From contig JANLFV010000003.1 in NCBI GenBank assembly GCA_024653345.1, positions 62,001 to 126,000 of the forward strand: 64,000 nt of DNA. Direction: 5' to 3'. Within the stretch, counting starts at the first letter, position 1; each line of letters opens with the position of its first letter. Below are positions 47,141-55,740 of the stretch, piece after piece. This stretch comes from Candidatus Acetothermia bacterium. GTDB lineage: Bacteria > Bipolaricaulota > Bipolaricaulia > RBG-16-55-9 > JANLFV01. The position numbers were made by a program, and so were the translations under genes. A model generated the notes under the pieces. That model did no database searches. It saw only the letters and a program-made list of their open reading frames with translations, and had not been told where the DNA came from.

Positions 47141-47896
47141 CTATGCACCGCCGCTCTCACCTCCTCCTCTTGGGGTCATGGGCGATCGCTCTCTGATCCC
47201 GAGGTAGAGCTGCTTGACCTTCTTATTGGCCCGCAACTCCTCGCTCTTTCCCGCCAGCCCGATCCGCCCGGTCTCTAGAATATAGCCATAGCGGGCGATC
47301 GTCAAGGCCATGTGCGAGTTCTGCTCGGCCAGGACCATCGTTGTCCCCTCGCCGTTCAGGGTCCGCAAGATGGTGAAGAGCTCCCGGACGAGGATCGGCG
47401 AGAGCCCCAGGGACGGCTCATCGAGGAGCAGGAGCCTCGGGCGGGCCATGAGCGCCCTCGCGATCGCCAGCATCTGCTGCTCCCCGCCGGAGAGGGTCCC
47501 CGCGAGCTGCCCGCGCCGGTCCATCAAGACCGGGAAGTGGGCGAAGACCCGCTCCAGGCTCTCCTTGATCCCGCGATGGTCCCGCTGGACGAACGCGCCC
47601 ATCCTCAAGTTCTCCGCGACCGTGAGGTCGGGGAAGAGCTGCCTTCCCTCGGGGACCTGGATGATCCCGAGCCGGACGATCCGCTCGGTCGGGAGCCGAT
47701 CGATCCTTCTCCCCTCGAAGGTGATCTGCCCCCCGCGAGGGTGGAGGAGCCCGGAGATGGTGTTCATCAGGGTCGTCTTCCCCGCGCCGTTCGCCCCGAG
47801 CACGGCCACGACCGCCCCCTCTTCCACCTCGAGGGTGATCTCCTTGAGCGCCTGGATCGGGCCGTAGTAGGTGCTCACCCCCTCGAGCCTAAGCAA
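47141..47896 (-). CDS. livF: branched-chain-amino-acid-type ABC transporter ATPase LivF
   Basis: The 251-residue ATPase has Walker A VLGANGAGKTTLMNTISGLL, Q-loop region GIIQVPEGRQLFPDLTVAEN, the signature GTLSGGEQQMLAIARAL and Walker B PRLLLLDEPSLGLSP. The EGRQLFP segment distinguishes LivF from LivG. The start is TTG at 47894-47896, six bases after GAGGAGG inside livG; it overlaps livG by 8 bases. Confidence 0.93.
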   Translation of the reverse strand: MLRLEGVSTYYGPIQALKEITLEVEEGAVVAVLGANGAGKTTLMNTISGLLHPRGGQITFEGRRIDRLPTERIVRLGIIQVPEGRQLFPDLTVAENLRMGAFVQRDHRGIKESLERVFAHFPVLMDRRGQLAGTLSGGEQQMLAIARALMARPRLLLLDEPSLGLSPILVRELFTILRTLNGEGTTMVLAEQNSHMALTIARYGYILETGRIGLAGKSEELRANKKVKQLYLGIRERSPMTPRGGGESGGA

Positions 47897-48656
47897 CCTC
47901 GACCTCCTCGCCCAAGTAGGCCTCGATCACCGCCGGGTTGTGCTGGACCTCCTCGGGCGTCCCCTCGGCGATCTTCCGCCCGAAGTCCAGCACGACCACC
48001 CGCTCGCAGATCCCCATCACCAGGGACATATCGTGCTCGACCAAGAGGACCGTCAGGCCGTATTCGTCTCGGACCCGCTTGATGAACTGGCCCATCATCT
48101 GGGTCTCGGCGGCGTTCATCCCCGCCACGGGCTCATCCAGCAGGAGGAGCTTCGCGCGGGCCATGAGGGCCCTCGCCAGCTCGATGAACTTCTGCGTCCC
48201 GTAGGGGAGGAAGCCGACGACCGCCCCTTTAAGGGGGGCCAGCCCGAGCCGCTCCAGAAGCTGCTCAGCCTCGGCGCGGAAGGCCCGCTCCTCCCGCTGC
48301 CCCAGCCCGAGGGCCAGGGCCCAGGACGAGGTCCGGAAGTGGATGTGCCTTCCCACCAGCAGATTGTCGAGCACGGTCATGTAGGGGAAGAGGCCGAGGT
48401 TCTGGAAGGTCCGGGCGATCCCCAGCTGCAGCACCTGGTGGGGCTTAAGCCGGAGGAGGTCCTTCCCCTGGAAGCTGATCCGCCCGCCGACCGGCTGGTA
48501 GAAGCGGCTGATGAGGTTGAAGACCGTGGTCTTCCCCGCCCCGTTCGGGCCGATCAAGCCGACGATCCGCCCTTCCTCGACGGCGAAGCTCAGCCCGTCG
48601 AGGGCCTTCAGGCCTCCGAACCTCATCGTCAGCTCCTCGACCTCCAGCATCGCCAT
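47889..48656 (-). CDS. livG: branched-chain-amino-acid-type ABC transporter ATPase LivG
   Basis: The 255-residue ATPase has Walker A LIGPNGAGKTTVFNLISRFY, GIARTFQNLGLFPYMTVLDN, KFIELARALMARAKLLLLDE and the characteristic LivG end AEGTPEEVQHNPAVIEAYLG. The usual LSGGQ is replaced by LPYGTQKFIELARAL, a common LivG variant. It is paired with LivF to energise LivHM, and overlaps livF. Confidence 0.94.
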   Translation of the reverse strand: MAMLEVEELTMRFGGLKALDGLSFAVEEGRIVGLIGPNGAGKTTVFNLISRFYQPVGGRISFQGKDLLRLKPHQVLQLGIARTFQNLGLFPYMTVLDNLLVGRHIHFRTSSWALALGLGQREERAFRAEAEQLLERLGLAPLKGAVVGFLPYGTQKFIELARALMARAKLLLLDEPVAGMNAAETQMMGQFIKRVRDEYGLTVLLVEHDMSLVMGICERVVVLDFGRKIAEGTPEEVQHNPAVIEAYLGEEVEVA

Positions 48657-48660
48657 CCCA

Positions 48661-49635
48661 TCACCCCCGGACGAACTCGACCACCGCCCGCAGGGGGCGG
48701 GGGAGCCGCTGGAGCTTGTCAGGCATCGTCCAGCGCCGGACGAACCCCCAGATCCCGTAAGGGGCGAAGATCACGACCAGGACCAGCGCGGCGCCGTAGA
48801 TGAACTGCTGCAGCCCCCTGAACCCGCTCAGCCAGTGGGGCAGGAAGGTGAGGAAGACCGCCCCGACGACCGACCCGGGGATCGAGCCCATCCCGCCGAG
48901 AGCCATCATCATGAAGATCAAGAGGGACTTGGCGAGGTCGAACTCCCCCGGGCTGATGTAGCCCACTACGAAGCTATACAAGGCCCCGGCGATCCCGGTG
49001 TAGAAGGCGCTGATGAAGAAGGCCGAGGCCTTATACTTCGTCAAGCTGATCCCCAAGGCCTGGGCCGCCCGTTCTTGGTCCCGGATGGCCACGAAGGCCC
49101 GCCCCAGCTTCGAGCCGACGATGTTCCGCGCGAGGAGGATCATGAGGATCACGATGATCAAGGCCAGGTAGTAGAGCTTGACATCGGAGTCCAGGGTCAG
49201 GCCAAGGAACGCGGCCTTGGGGACCTTCATCCCCTGGTAGCCCCCGGTCACGGCCGTCCAGCGGGGGAGGATCTCGGCCACTGCCGCGCCGAAGCCGAGG
49301 GTGGCGATCGCCAGATATATCGCGGTGAGCCGGAGGGCCGGGATGAGCAGGATGAACCCTGCCAGGCCGCTGATGATCCCCGCGAGCGGGATCGAGAGCC
49401 AGAAGGGGACCGCGAGCTTGGCCGGCAGCAGCGCCCCGGCATAGGCCCCGATCGCCAGGAACCCGGCGTGGCCGATCGAGAGCTGCCCCGTGTAGCCGGT
49501 CAGCAGGTTCAGCCCGAGCGTGGCTACGAGATAGACCCCGGCCATGTTCAGGATGTAGAGGGTGTAGCTTCGCAGGAAGAGCGGGGCGAGCGCGAGCAGG
49601 CAGAGAGCGCCGCTCCAGAGGATGAACCGCCTCAT
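48661..49635 (-). CDS. livM: branched-chain-amino-acid-type ABC transporter permease LivM
   Basis: The 324-residue membrane protein with about eight to ten transmembrane segments has TGYTGQLSIGHAGFLAIGAY near residue 50, the loop RAFVAIRDQERAAQALGISL (the family's coupling loop) and VGYISPGEFDLAKSLLIFMM. It ends GAALVLVVIFAPYGIWGFVR. It lies 4 bases after livG in translation order and 5 bases before it. Confidence 0.94.
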   Translation of the reverse strand: MRRFILWSGALCLLALAPLFLRSYTLYILNMAGVYLVATLGLNLLTGYTGQLSIGHAGFLAIGAYAGALLPAKLAVPFWLSIPLAGIISGLAGFILLIPALRLTAIYLAIATLGFGAAVAEILPRWTAVTGGYQGMKVPKAAFLGLTLDSDVKLYYLALIIVILMILLARNIVGSKLGRAFVAIRDQERAAQALGISLTKYKASAFFISAFYTGIAGALYSFVVGYISPGEFDLAKSLLIFMMMALGGMGSIPGSVVGAVFLTFLPHWLSGFRGLQQFIYGAALVLVVIFAPYGIWGFVRRWTMPDKLQRLPRPLRAVVEFVRG

Positions 49636-49640
49636 CCCTG

Positions 49641-50516
49641 CTAGACCCTCCTCCCGACCGACTCGCCCAGGAGCCCCTGGGGCCGGATGGCCAAGACGAT
49701 GATGATCAAGAGGAAGACGAAGGTGGTCTTGAGCGGCGCCAAGGCCGCGGGCATGTAGATCGTGAGGTTCTCCATCACCCCGAGGAGGAGCCCGCCCACG
49801 ATCGCCCCGGGGAGGCTGGTGAACCCGCCCAAGACCGCCGCGGCCACGGCCTTGATCATCACCAGGATCATCCTCGTCAGGTCGAGGAAGACGATCGGGG
49901 CGATCAGGACCCCCGCGAGGGCCCCCAGCCCCACGCCGATCGCCCAGCTCCAGGTGGCGATCTGGCCGACATTGATCCCCATCAGTCTCGCGGCCCGCTT
50001 GTTCTGGGCCGTGGCCCGCATGGCGATCCCGATGTCCGTGAACTTGAACATTGCGAAGAGGAGGAGCGCGATCGCGGCCGCGATCGCGAAGACCAGCAGA
50101 TCGTGCCGGCGGATCACCACGCTCCCCAGGAGGACCGGCGGCCCCTTGATGATGTAGGGGAACGGCTTGGTGTCGTAGCCCCAGACCCAGCCGGCCACGG
50201 CCTCGAGGATCATCCCGATCCCCAAGGTGGCGATGAAGAGGCTGGTGATCGGGGCGTTCTTCGCCATCTTCAGGAAGCCGCGGTCCACGATGATCCCCAA
50301 GAGGAAGCCGCAGGCGATCGCCCCGAGGAAGGCCACCGCGAACGGGAGCTTATACCAGGTGAGGAGCATGTAGGCGATGAAGGTGCTGAACATCGTCATG
50401 TCGCCGTAGCCGAAGTTGAGGATGTGCGTGGTCTTGTAGACGAGGATCAGGCCGATGGCCATCATCGCGTAGAGGCTCCCCGAGGCCAGGCCGCTCACGA
50501 TCAGTTGCGCCAGCAC
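49641..50516 (-). CDS. livH: branched-chain-amino-acid-type ABC transporter permease LivH
   Basis: The 291-residue membrane protein has LIVSGLASGSLYAMMAIGLI and VYKTTHILNFGYGDMTMFST at the start, MRATAQNKRAARLMGINVGQ (the coupling loop) and AAAVLGGFTSLPGAIVGGLL near the end. Start GTG at 50514-50516 follows GGAGGGG. It opens the transporter operon, whose promoter lies at 50601-50629. Confidence 0.94.
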   Translation of the reverse strand: MLAQLIVSGLASGSLYAMMAIGLILVYKTTHILNFGYGDMTMFSTFIAYMLLTWYKLPFAVAFLGAIACGFLLGIIVDRGFLKMAKNAPITSLFIATLGIGMILEAVAGWVWGYDTKPFPYIIKGPPVLLGSVVIRRHDLLVFAIAAAIALLLFAMFKFTDIGIAMRATAQNKRAARLMGINVGQIATWSWAIGVGLGALAGVLIAPIVFLDLTRMILVMIKAVAAAVLGGFTSLPGAIVGGLLLGVMENLTIYMPAALAPLKTTFVFLLIIIVLAIRPQGLLGESVGRRV

Positions 50517-50600
50517 TGCCGAGACCCCTCCATCTCTTCCGCAGTCAGCATTGAGGAACGGACCGCCACGTCGGCGGAGATGACCCGCTCACTTCGTGCA

Positions 50601-50629
50601 ATCATAGCGACCGGGTCGGCGCGCGTCAA
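50601..50629 (-). promoter_or_regulatory. promoter for livHMGFK
   Basis: Minus-strand TTGACG (50624-50629), 17-base spacer, TATGAT (50601-50606). It overlaps the stop codon of the upstream hydrolase gene, so the transporter genes can be read separately from the acyl-CoA operon. Confidence 0.7.
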
Positions 50630-51441
50630 ACCGCCTCCTTCTTGAGGCCCCGCTGCTTGGCGAGGAACCCCAGGACCAGGGTGTTGAACGCATCCGGGGC
50701 CTCCCAGCAGAGCGCGTGCCCGGCGTTCGGGACGACGAAGAACTCGGCATTCGGAATGGCGCGGGCGATCAGCTCCGAGTATCTCCGCGGCTTGAGGATG
50801 TCCTGCTCGCCGACCAGCACCAGCGCGGGGGCCGCGATCTTCTGCAACTCCCCGGTCAGATTCAGCCGCAAGAAGCTATCGAGGAGCTCGAGGAAGGCCT
50901 CGAAGTCCAGGAGCTTGTAGCGCTGGCGCGAGGCCTCGAGGAGCCGGCGGTTCGCCCCCAGCCAGGCTTCGGAGAAGCTGAGTGGCGAGACGACTCGGTA
51001 TAGCAGTTCGGGGTCCCTGGCGCGAGCGGCCGCGGCCCAGCCCTCGATGAACGACCTGAGCTGCGGCTCGACCTGGCTGACGGCCGAGGAGAGGATGAGG
51101 CTCCGAGTCTTCTCCGGGTATTTGAGGCCGAAGGCCATGCTGATCTCGGCCCCGTAGGAGATCCCGCCGATGTGCGCCCGCGCGATCCCCAGGGCCTCCA
51201 GCAGCGCGGCCAGGTCGTCGGCGTGCAGCTCCATGGAATAGGGCCCCGGGGGATGGTCGGACTGCCACATCCCGCGGCAGTCGTAGAGCAAGAGGCGGTA
51301 GTGCCTGGAGAGGACCGGCACCTGATGGACCCAGCCGGCGGTGTTCATCAGCACGCCGTTCGAGAGGACGAGCACCTCGGCGCCCTCCGGGCCGTGGAGC
51401 TCGTAGTAGATCTCGATGCCGTTCGCTCTTATCTTGGGCAT
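50626..51441 (-). CDS. alpha/beta-hydrolase (paralogue of the gene at 55741)
   Basis: The 271-residue alpha/beta-hydrolase begins MPKIRANGIEIYYELHGPEG, almost as does the protein at 55741-56553. The nucleophile is Ser95 in GGISYGAEI, a GxSxG variant. The acid (GEQDILKP) and the His (NAGHALCWE) follow at the expected places. Such enzymes open lactones (3-oxoadipate enol-lactonase type) or cleave esters. It ends the acyl-CoA operon, and its substrate is unknown. Confidence 0.88.
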   Translation of the reverse strand: MPKIRANGIEIYYELHGPEGAEVLVLSNGVLMNTAGWVHQVPVLSRHYRLLLYDCRGMWQSDHPPGPYSMELHADDLAALLEALGIARAHIGGISYGAEISMAFGLKYPEKTRSLILSSAVSQVEPQLRSFIEGWAAAARARDPELLYRVVSPLSFSEAWLGANRRLLEASRQRYKLLDFEAFLELLDSFLRLNLTGELQKIAAPALVLVGEQDILKPRRYSELIARAIPNAEFFVVPNAGHALCWEAPDAFNTLVLGFLAKQRGLKKEAV

Positions 51442-51444
51442 AGC

Positions 51445-51864
51445 CTAGGGCTGGAACCCCAGGGATGTCCGGCGGGCCTGGCCCTCCCCGCGCTCGAGGA
51501 AGACCGCCTTAAGCGGGGCGCCGAGCTTGATCCCTTCTGGCCTTTTGGGGTCGAACCCCAGGATCTGGGCGCTGATCGCCGGCCCCTCCTCGAGCTTCAC
51601 AATCCCGGTGCAGTAGGGGTTATCCCGGCCATAGCCCGCGGCGACCATCCCCGTCGGGGCGACATGGACCGCAGTGAAGGCCAGGAGCCGCCCGCGGCCG
51701 CTCATCTCGGCCCACGCCATCTCCTCGCGGAAGCACTCGGGGCAGAGCGGCCTTGGGGGGAGATAGGTCCGCCCGCAGGCCCGGCACCGCGAACCCATCA
51801 GCTTATGCTCATTGAGAAATTTGTAGAACGAAGCGGCTGTGAACTCCCGATCAATCGACGCCAT
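51445..51864 (-). CDS. DUF35 OB-fold protein with zinc ribbon
   Basis: The 139-residue product has an N-terminal zinc ribbon CRACGRTYLPPRPLCPECF (two CxxC pairs) and a C-terminal OB fold. DUF35 proteins bind acyl-CoA and partner thiolases, as shown for archaeal acetoacetyl-CoA thiolase/HMG-CoA synthase complexes. Here it lies 5 bases after the thiolase gene, supporting that partnership. I chose the ATG at 51862-51864; the longer frame lies inside the thiolase gene. Confidence 0.88.
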   Translation of the reverse strand: MASIDREFTAASFYKFLNEHKLMGSRCRACGRTYLPPRPLCPECFREEMAWAEMSGRGRLLAFTAVHVAPTGMVAAGYGRDNPYCTGIVKLEEGPAISAQILGFDPKRPEGIKLGAPLKAVFLERGEGQARRTSLGFQP

Positions 51865-51868
51865 GGCC

Positions 51869-53137
51869 TCACCCCCTTCGGAAGATGTGGACCACGCAGG
51901 TCTGGCCGGTCCCGCCGACATTGTGGGTCAGCCCTAAAGCCGGCTCGCCCGGGACCTGGCGGGGGCCGGCCTGGCCGCGGAGCTGCTGCCAGAGCTCGAC
52001 CGCCTGGGCCGCGCCGGAGGCCCCCACGGGATGGCCCTTGGCCTTGAGCCCCCCGGAAGTGTTGATCGGTCTCGGGCTGTGAAGGGAGGTCAGGCCCTCC
52101 ATCGCGGCCTTCCAGCCCTCTCCCGGGGGGAAGAAGCCCAGGTCCTCGGTGGCGATGAGCTCGGCGATCGTGAAGCAGTCGTGGACCTCGGCCAGCCTGA
52201 TGTCTTTGGGCCCGACCCCGGCCATCGCGTAGGCCTCCTGGGCCGCGAGCTTCGCGGCCCGGATCGAGGCAAGCTCGGGCCGGCTGTGGAGGGCCCCATC
52301 GCTCGCTTGCCCCGAGCCGATGAGGTAGACCGGCTTGTCCGTGAAATCTTTGGCCCGCTCTTCGGCCACCAGGAGCAAGGCCGCCGCGCCGTCGGAGATC
52401 GGCGAGCAGTCGAAGAGCCTCAAGGGCCAGGCGATCACCGGGTTCGCGGCCTCGTCCCGGAGGAAGTCGAGCTCGCCGGCCCAGGAGGGGAGGGGCCTCC
52501 CCTGGGCTTTGGCCTTGGCGAGCTTGTTCTCCATGATCTGGCGGATCGTGAGGTTGAACTGGGCCTTCTCGTTGAGCGCCCCGTGCTTGTGGTTCTTGAT
52601 CCCCACGCGCATCAGCGCCTCCAGCGGCGCGCCATACTTGTGTATGTAAGCCGTGGCCATGGCCGCGTAGAACCCGGGGAAGGTGAACCCCGCGGGGATC
52701 TCGAAGAGCGCATCCCCGCCGGTCGCAAGGACATCGGTCACCCGCTCGGTCGGGAGGGAGGTCATCTTCTCGACCCCGCCGACCAGGACCACATCGTATA
52801 ATCCGGAGGCGATCGCGAGCGCCCCCTGGCGGAGGGCCACTCCACTACTGGCGCAGGCGTCCTCGATCCTCGTGGCCGGCCGCGGCGCAAGCCCCACCCA
52901 GTCGGCGATGATCGGGGCGATATGCCCCTGGCCCTCGAAGAGGTCGCTCGAGTAGTTCCCGAGGTAGATCGCCTCGATCTCGCGCGGATCGAAGCCCTTG
53001 TCCACCGAGGCCAGAAGCTCCCGGAAGGCCTCGAAGAACAGGTCTCTCCCCGTCTTCTCCGGGAAGGAGCCGAACTTGCTCATCCCCGCACCGACGAGGG
53101 CCACCCCGCGGCCGAGCTTCCTAGCCTTCGCTTTCAC
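51869..53137 (-). CDS. thiolase (SCP-x/archaeal-type acetyl-CoA acetyltransferase)
   Basis: The 422-residue thiolase has the acyl-binding Cys95 in RIEDACASSGVALRQGA, EVHDCFTIAELIATEDLGFF, the catalytic His in KAKGHPVGASGAAQAVELW, and LGLTHNVGGTGQTCVVHIF at the end. In place of the usual Cys near the C-terminus it has GGTGQTCVVHIF. The type with a DUF35 partner is common in archaea and deep bacteria. It cleaves or forms 3-oxoacyl-CoA. The start is GTG at 53135-53137. It overlaps the ligase gene by 17 bases. Confidence 0.9.
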   Translation of the reverse strand: MKAKARKLGRGVALVGAGMSKFGSFPEKTGRDLFFEAFRELLASVDKGFDPREIEAIYLGNYSSDLFEGQGHIAPIIADWVGLAPRPATRIEDACASSGVALRQGALAIASGLYDVVLVGGVEKMTSLPTERVTDVLATGGDALFEIPAGFTFPGFYAAMATAYIHKYGAPLEALMRVGIKNHKHGALNEKAQFNLTIRQIMENKLAKAKAQGRPLPSWAGELDFLRDEAANPVIAWPLRLFDCSPISDGAAALLLVAEERAKDFTDKPVYLIGSGQASDGALHSRPELASIRAAKLAAQEAYAMAGVGPKDIRLAEVHDCFTIAELIATEDLGFFPPGEGWKAAMEGLTSLHSPRPINTSGGLKAKGHPVGASGAAQAVELWQQLRGQAGPRQVPGEPALGLTHNVGGTGQTCVVHIFRRG

Positions 53138-54701
53138 TTCCGCCTCCTTCCTGCTCCTGGACGAACTTGGCCCTCAGTTCCCGCTTGAGGACCTTCCCCA
53201 TCCCCGAGAGGGGCAACTCCTTCAGGAAGACCACGCTCTTGGGGACCTTATAGCTCGCGAGATGCCCCTTCATGAAGGCGATCAACTCCTCCTCCGTGGC
53301 CTTCGCCCCCGGCTTGAGGACCACGCAGGCCTTCCCTACCTCGCCCCACTTCGGGTCAGGGACCCCGATCACGGCGCACATCTGAACCGCCGGATGCTGG
53401 TAGAGGACATTCTCGATCTCCACGGGGTAGATGTTCTCCCCGCCGGAGATGAACATGTCCTTCTTCCGGTCCAGGACATAGAAATACCACTCCTCGTCGT
53501 AGCGGACGATGTCGCCGGTGTGGAACCAGCCCTCCTCATCCAAGGCGGCCGCGCTCGCCTCGGGGTCGTTCCAGTAGCCGGAGGAGCGGGAGGGCCCCTT
53601 GAGGACCAGCTCGCCGGGCTCGTTCGGCCCGACCGGCCTGTTTTGGTCGTCCACGACCCGGACATCGACGAAGAAGTTCGGCCGGCCGATGCTCCCGGCC
53701 TTCCGCTCGGCATCCTCCGGTGCGAGGGCGAACAGCCCCGGGCCGAACTCGGTCATCCCGAAGCCTTGCTTGAACCGGACGCCCTTCTCCTTCATGTATT
53801 TTTGGATCAGCGGGACCGGGAGGGGCGCCCCTCCAGAGGTGCAGAACCGCAGAGAGCTCAAGTCCGCGGTCGGCCAGTTCGGGGCCTCGGTCAGCATCTG
53901 ATACATCGTCGGGACCCCGGCGAAGACGGTCACCCGTTCTCGCTCGATCAGCTCCAACACCTTTTCCGGCTCGAACTGTCGGACGAGGATGCTCGTATTC
54001 CCCAGGATCACCTGAGAGGAGAGGTAGGTGAAGAGCCCGCCGGTGTGGAAGAGGGGGAAGACATTCAGGTAGATGTCGCCATGCCGGAGGTCGTGGATGA
54101 TCGTGTTCAAGACATTCCAACAGATCATCCGGTGGCTGATCATCGCCCCCTTGGGGAGGCCGGTCGTCCCCCCGGTGAAGAGTAGGCAGGCGATCTCCTC
54201 GGCCTCGAGGGTCTCGCAGGTGACGGGCGCATCAGGGGAGGATTCCAGGACCTGCTCGTAGGGGATGCTCCCGGGGAGGCCCTCCCCCTCGAGATGGATG
54301 TAATGCTTGATGGCATGGGGCTTATCGCTTATGGCGGCCTTGATCTCACTGACCTTCTCCTTGAAGTCGTCGGAGAAGAAGAGGACCTTCGGGCTTGTAT
54401 TCTCGATCAGGGCCAGGAGCTCGCGCCAGTGGAGCCGCCAGTTGAAGGGGGTATGGATCGCCCCGAGCTTCCCGCAGGCGAAGAAGGAGTCGAGGTGCTC
54501 GATCCCGTCCCGGGCGAGGATCGCCACCCGGTCGCCCTTGGCGATCCCGGCCTCGGCCTTGAGCCAGTTGGCCAGCCGGTTGACCCGGCGGTTCCACTCC
54601 CGATAAGTCAGCCGGAGCTCCGGGCTCTTCCCGGCATCGATGATCGCCAGCCTCTCCGGGCTGTAGATCTCGCGTCGCCCCAAATAATCGCCGATATACA
54701 T
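53121..54701 (-). CDS. acyl-CoA ligase (AMP-binding)
   Basis: The 526-residue member of the ANL superfamily has the P-loop CLLFTGGTTGLPKGAMISHR, the adenylate motif KQGFGMTEFG, WFHTGDIVRYDEEWYFYVLD and the hinge RKKDMFISGGENIYPVEIE. The catalytic Lys lies in LSGMGKVLKRELRAK near the end. It activates a carboxylic acid as acyl-AMP and then acyl-CoA; the substrate cannot be told. I chose the ATG at 54699-54701 rather than the upstream frame, which extends into the KAS III-like gene. A second ligase lies at 56568. Confidence 0.92.
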   Translation of the reverse strand: MYIGDYLGRREIYSPERLAIIDAGKSPELRLTYREWNRRVNRLANWLKAEAGIAKGDRVAILARDGIEHLDSFFACGKLGAIHTPFNWRLHWRELLALIENTSPKVLFFSDDFKEKVSEIKAAISDKPHAIKHYIHLEGEGLPGSIPYEQVLESSPDAPVTCETLEAEEIACLLFTGGTTGLPKGAMISHRMICWNVLNTIIHDLRHGDIYLNVFPLFHTGGLFTYLSSQVILGNTSILVRQFEPEKVLELIERERVTVFAGVPTMYQMLTEAPNWPTADLSSLRFCTSGGAPLPVPLIQKYMKEKGVRFKQGFGMTEFGPGLFALAPEDAERKAGSIGRPNFFVDVRVVDDQNRPVGPNEPGELVLKGPSRSSGYWNDPEASAAALDEEGWFHTGDIVRYDEEWYFYVLDRKKDMFISGGENIYPVEIENVLYQHPAVQMCAVIGVPDPKWGEVGKACVVLKPGAKATEEELIAFMKGHLASYKVPKSVVFLKELPLSGMGKVLKRELRAKFVQEQEGGGSESEG

Positions 54702-54715
54702 CGCCTCTCGCCTCC

Positions 54716-55732
54716 TCAGCTGCTCCCTTGGGTCCACCGCCAGACCGAGGCGGCCATGGTGATCCCTCCCCCGCTGGTGCAGAAGACGATGATCTGGCCG
54801 GGCTTGGGGCCCTTCCCCTGAGCGATGGCGTCATCCAGGGCCATCGCCACGCACGGCGAGCCGGTGTAGCCCCACTTGTCCATCACCCAGTGGGTCTTCT
54901 CCAGCGGCTGGCCCAGAAGCTCCATCATATGCTCGATCGTCCGGAGGTTGAGCTGGGTGAAGAGGAAGAGGTCGGCATCTTCCACGGCCAGGCCGGCCTT
55001 CTCCAGCGCCTCCCGGACCAGCCTGGGCCAATACTCGGTATTGAAGGTCCGGGGGAACTTCTTCACGAACTCGACCCGCGGGGGGCCGTATCTTGCGAGG
55101 TTCTCGGGGGTGCAGGGGCGGAAGGCCCCGCCGGTGTAGATCCCCAGAGCGTCGTGGAACTCACCCCGCGCGAGGAAGCGACTGGCCAGGAAGCCCGGCT
55201 CCTCGCCCGGCCCGAGGATGACCGCCCCGGCCCCATCGGCGAAGAGGTTGGCGGTCTTCTTGTCCTTGAGGTCGAGGAACCGGCTCATTCCATAACCCCC
55301 GGCCACGAGGACATACCGGAACGAGGGCTCGGTCGCGATGTAGCGGGCCCCCTGGTCTAAGGCCGTGACCCAGCCGGCGCAGGCGCTGTTGACATCCCAG
55401 CAGCCGGCGTTGACCGCCCCGAGCTTGTGCTGGACCACCACCGAGGTCGAGGGGGAGAGGTAGTCGGGCGTATCAGTGGAGACGATAATCAGGTCCAGCT
55501 CTTCCGGCCTCACACCGGCCCGCTCCAGGGCCCTCCGCGAGGCCTCCACCACCAGGTCGGAGGTGGTCTGGTCGGGGGCCATCCACCTCCGCTCGCGGAT
55601 CCCGACATTCTCGATCAGCCACTGATCGGTCGGTTCACCGAGGATCTGGTCGATCTCGGCGTTAGTCACCACCCTCTCGGGGACATAGCTTCCTGTGGAG
55701 AGGATCTGGGCGTGACGGTGATTTGCCCTCAT
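54716..55732 (-). CDS. KAS III-like 3-oxoacyl-ACP synthase (FabH-related), non-canonical active site
   Basis: The 338-residue thiolase-fold protein has STGSYVPERVVTNAEIDQIL, WLIENVGIRERRWMAPDQTT and the nucleophile Cys118 in DVNSACAGWVTALDQG. The canonical FabH His-Asn pair is absent: the HQAN position reads FTQLN (Thr259), and the GNT position reads GYTGSPC (Tyr289). A known subfamily shows this pattern, whose exact reaction I cannot name. It may form or cleave a carbon-carbon bond with an unusual acyl donor, or act as a decarboxylase or transferase. It sits in the acyl-CoA operon 8 bases after a hydrolase gene. Confidence 0.85.
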   Translation of the reverse strand: MRANHRHAQILSTGSYVPERVVTNAEIDQILGEPTDQWLIENVGIRERRWMAPDQTTSDLVVEASRRALERAGVRPEELDLIIVSTDTPDYLSPSTSVVVQHKLGAVNAGCWDVNSACAGWVTALDQGARYIATEPSFRYVLVAGGYGMSRFLDLKDKKTANLFADGAGAVILGPGEEPGFLASRFLARGEFHDALGIYTGGAFRPCTPENLARYGPPRVEFVKKFPRTFNTEYWPRLVREALEKAGLAVEDADLFLFTQLNLRTIEHMMELLGQPLEKTHWVMDKWGYTGSPCVAMALDDAIAQGKGPKPGQIIVFCTSGGGITMAASVWRWTQGSS

Positions 55733-55740
55733 CTTCCGGC

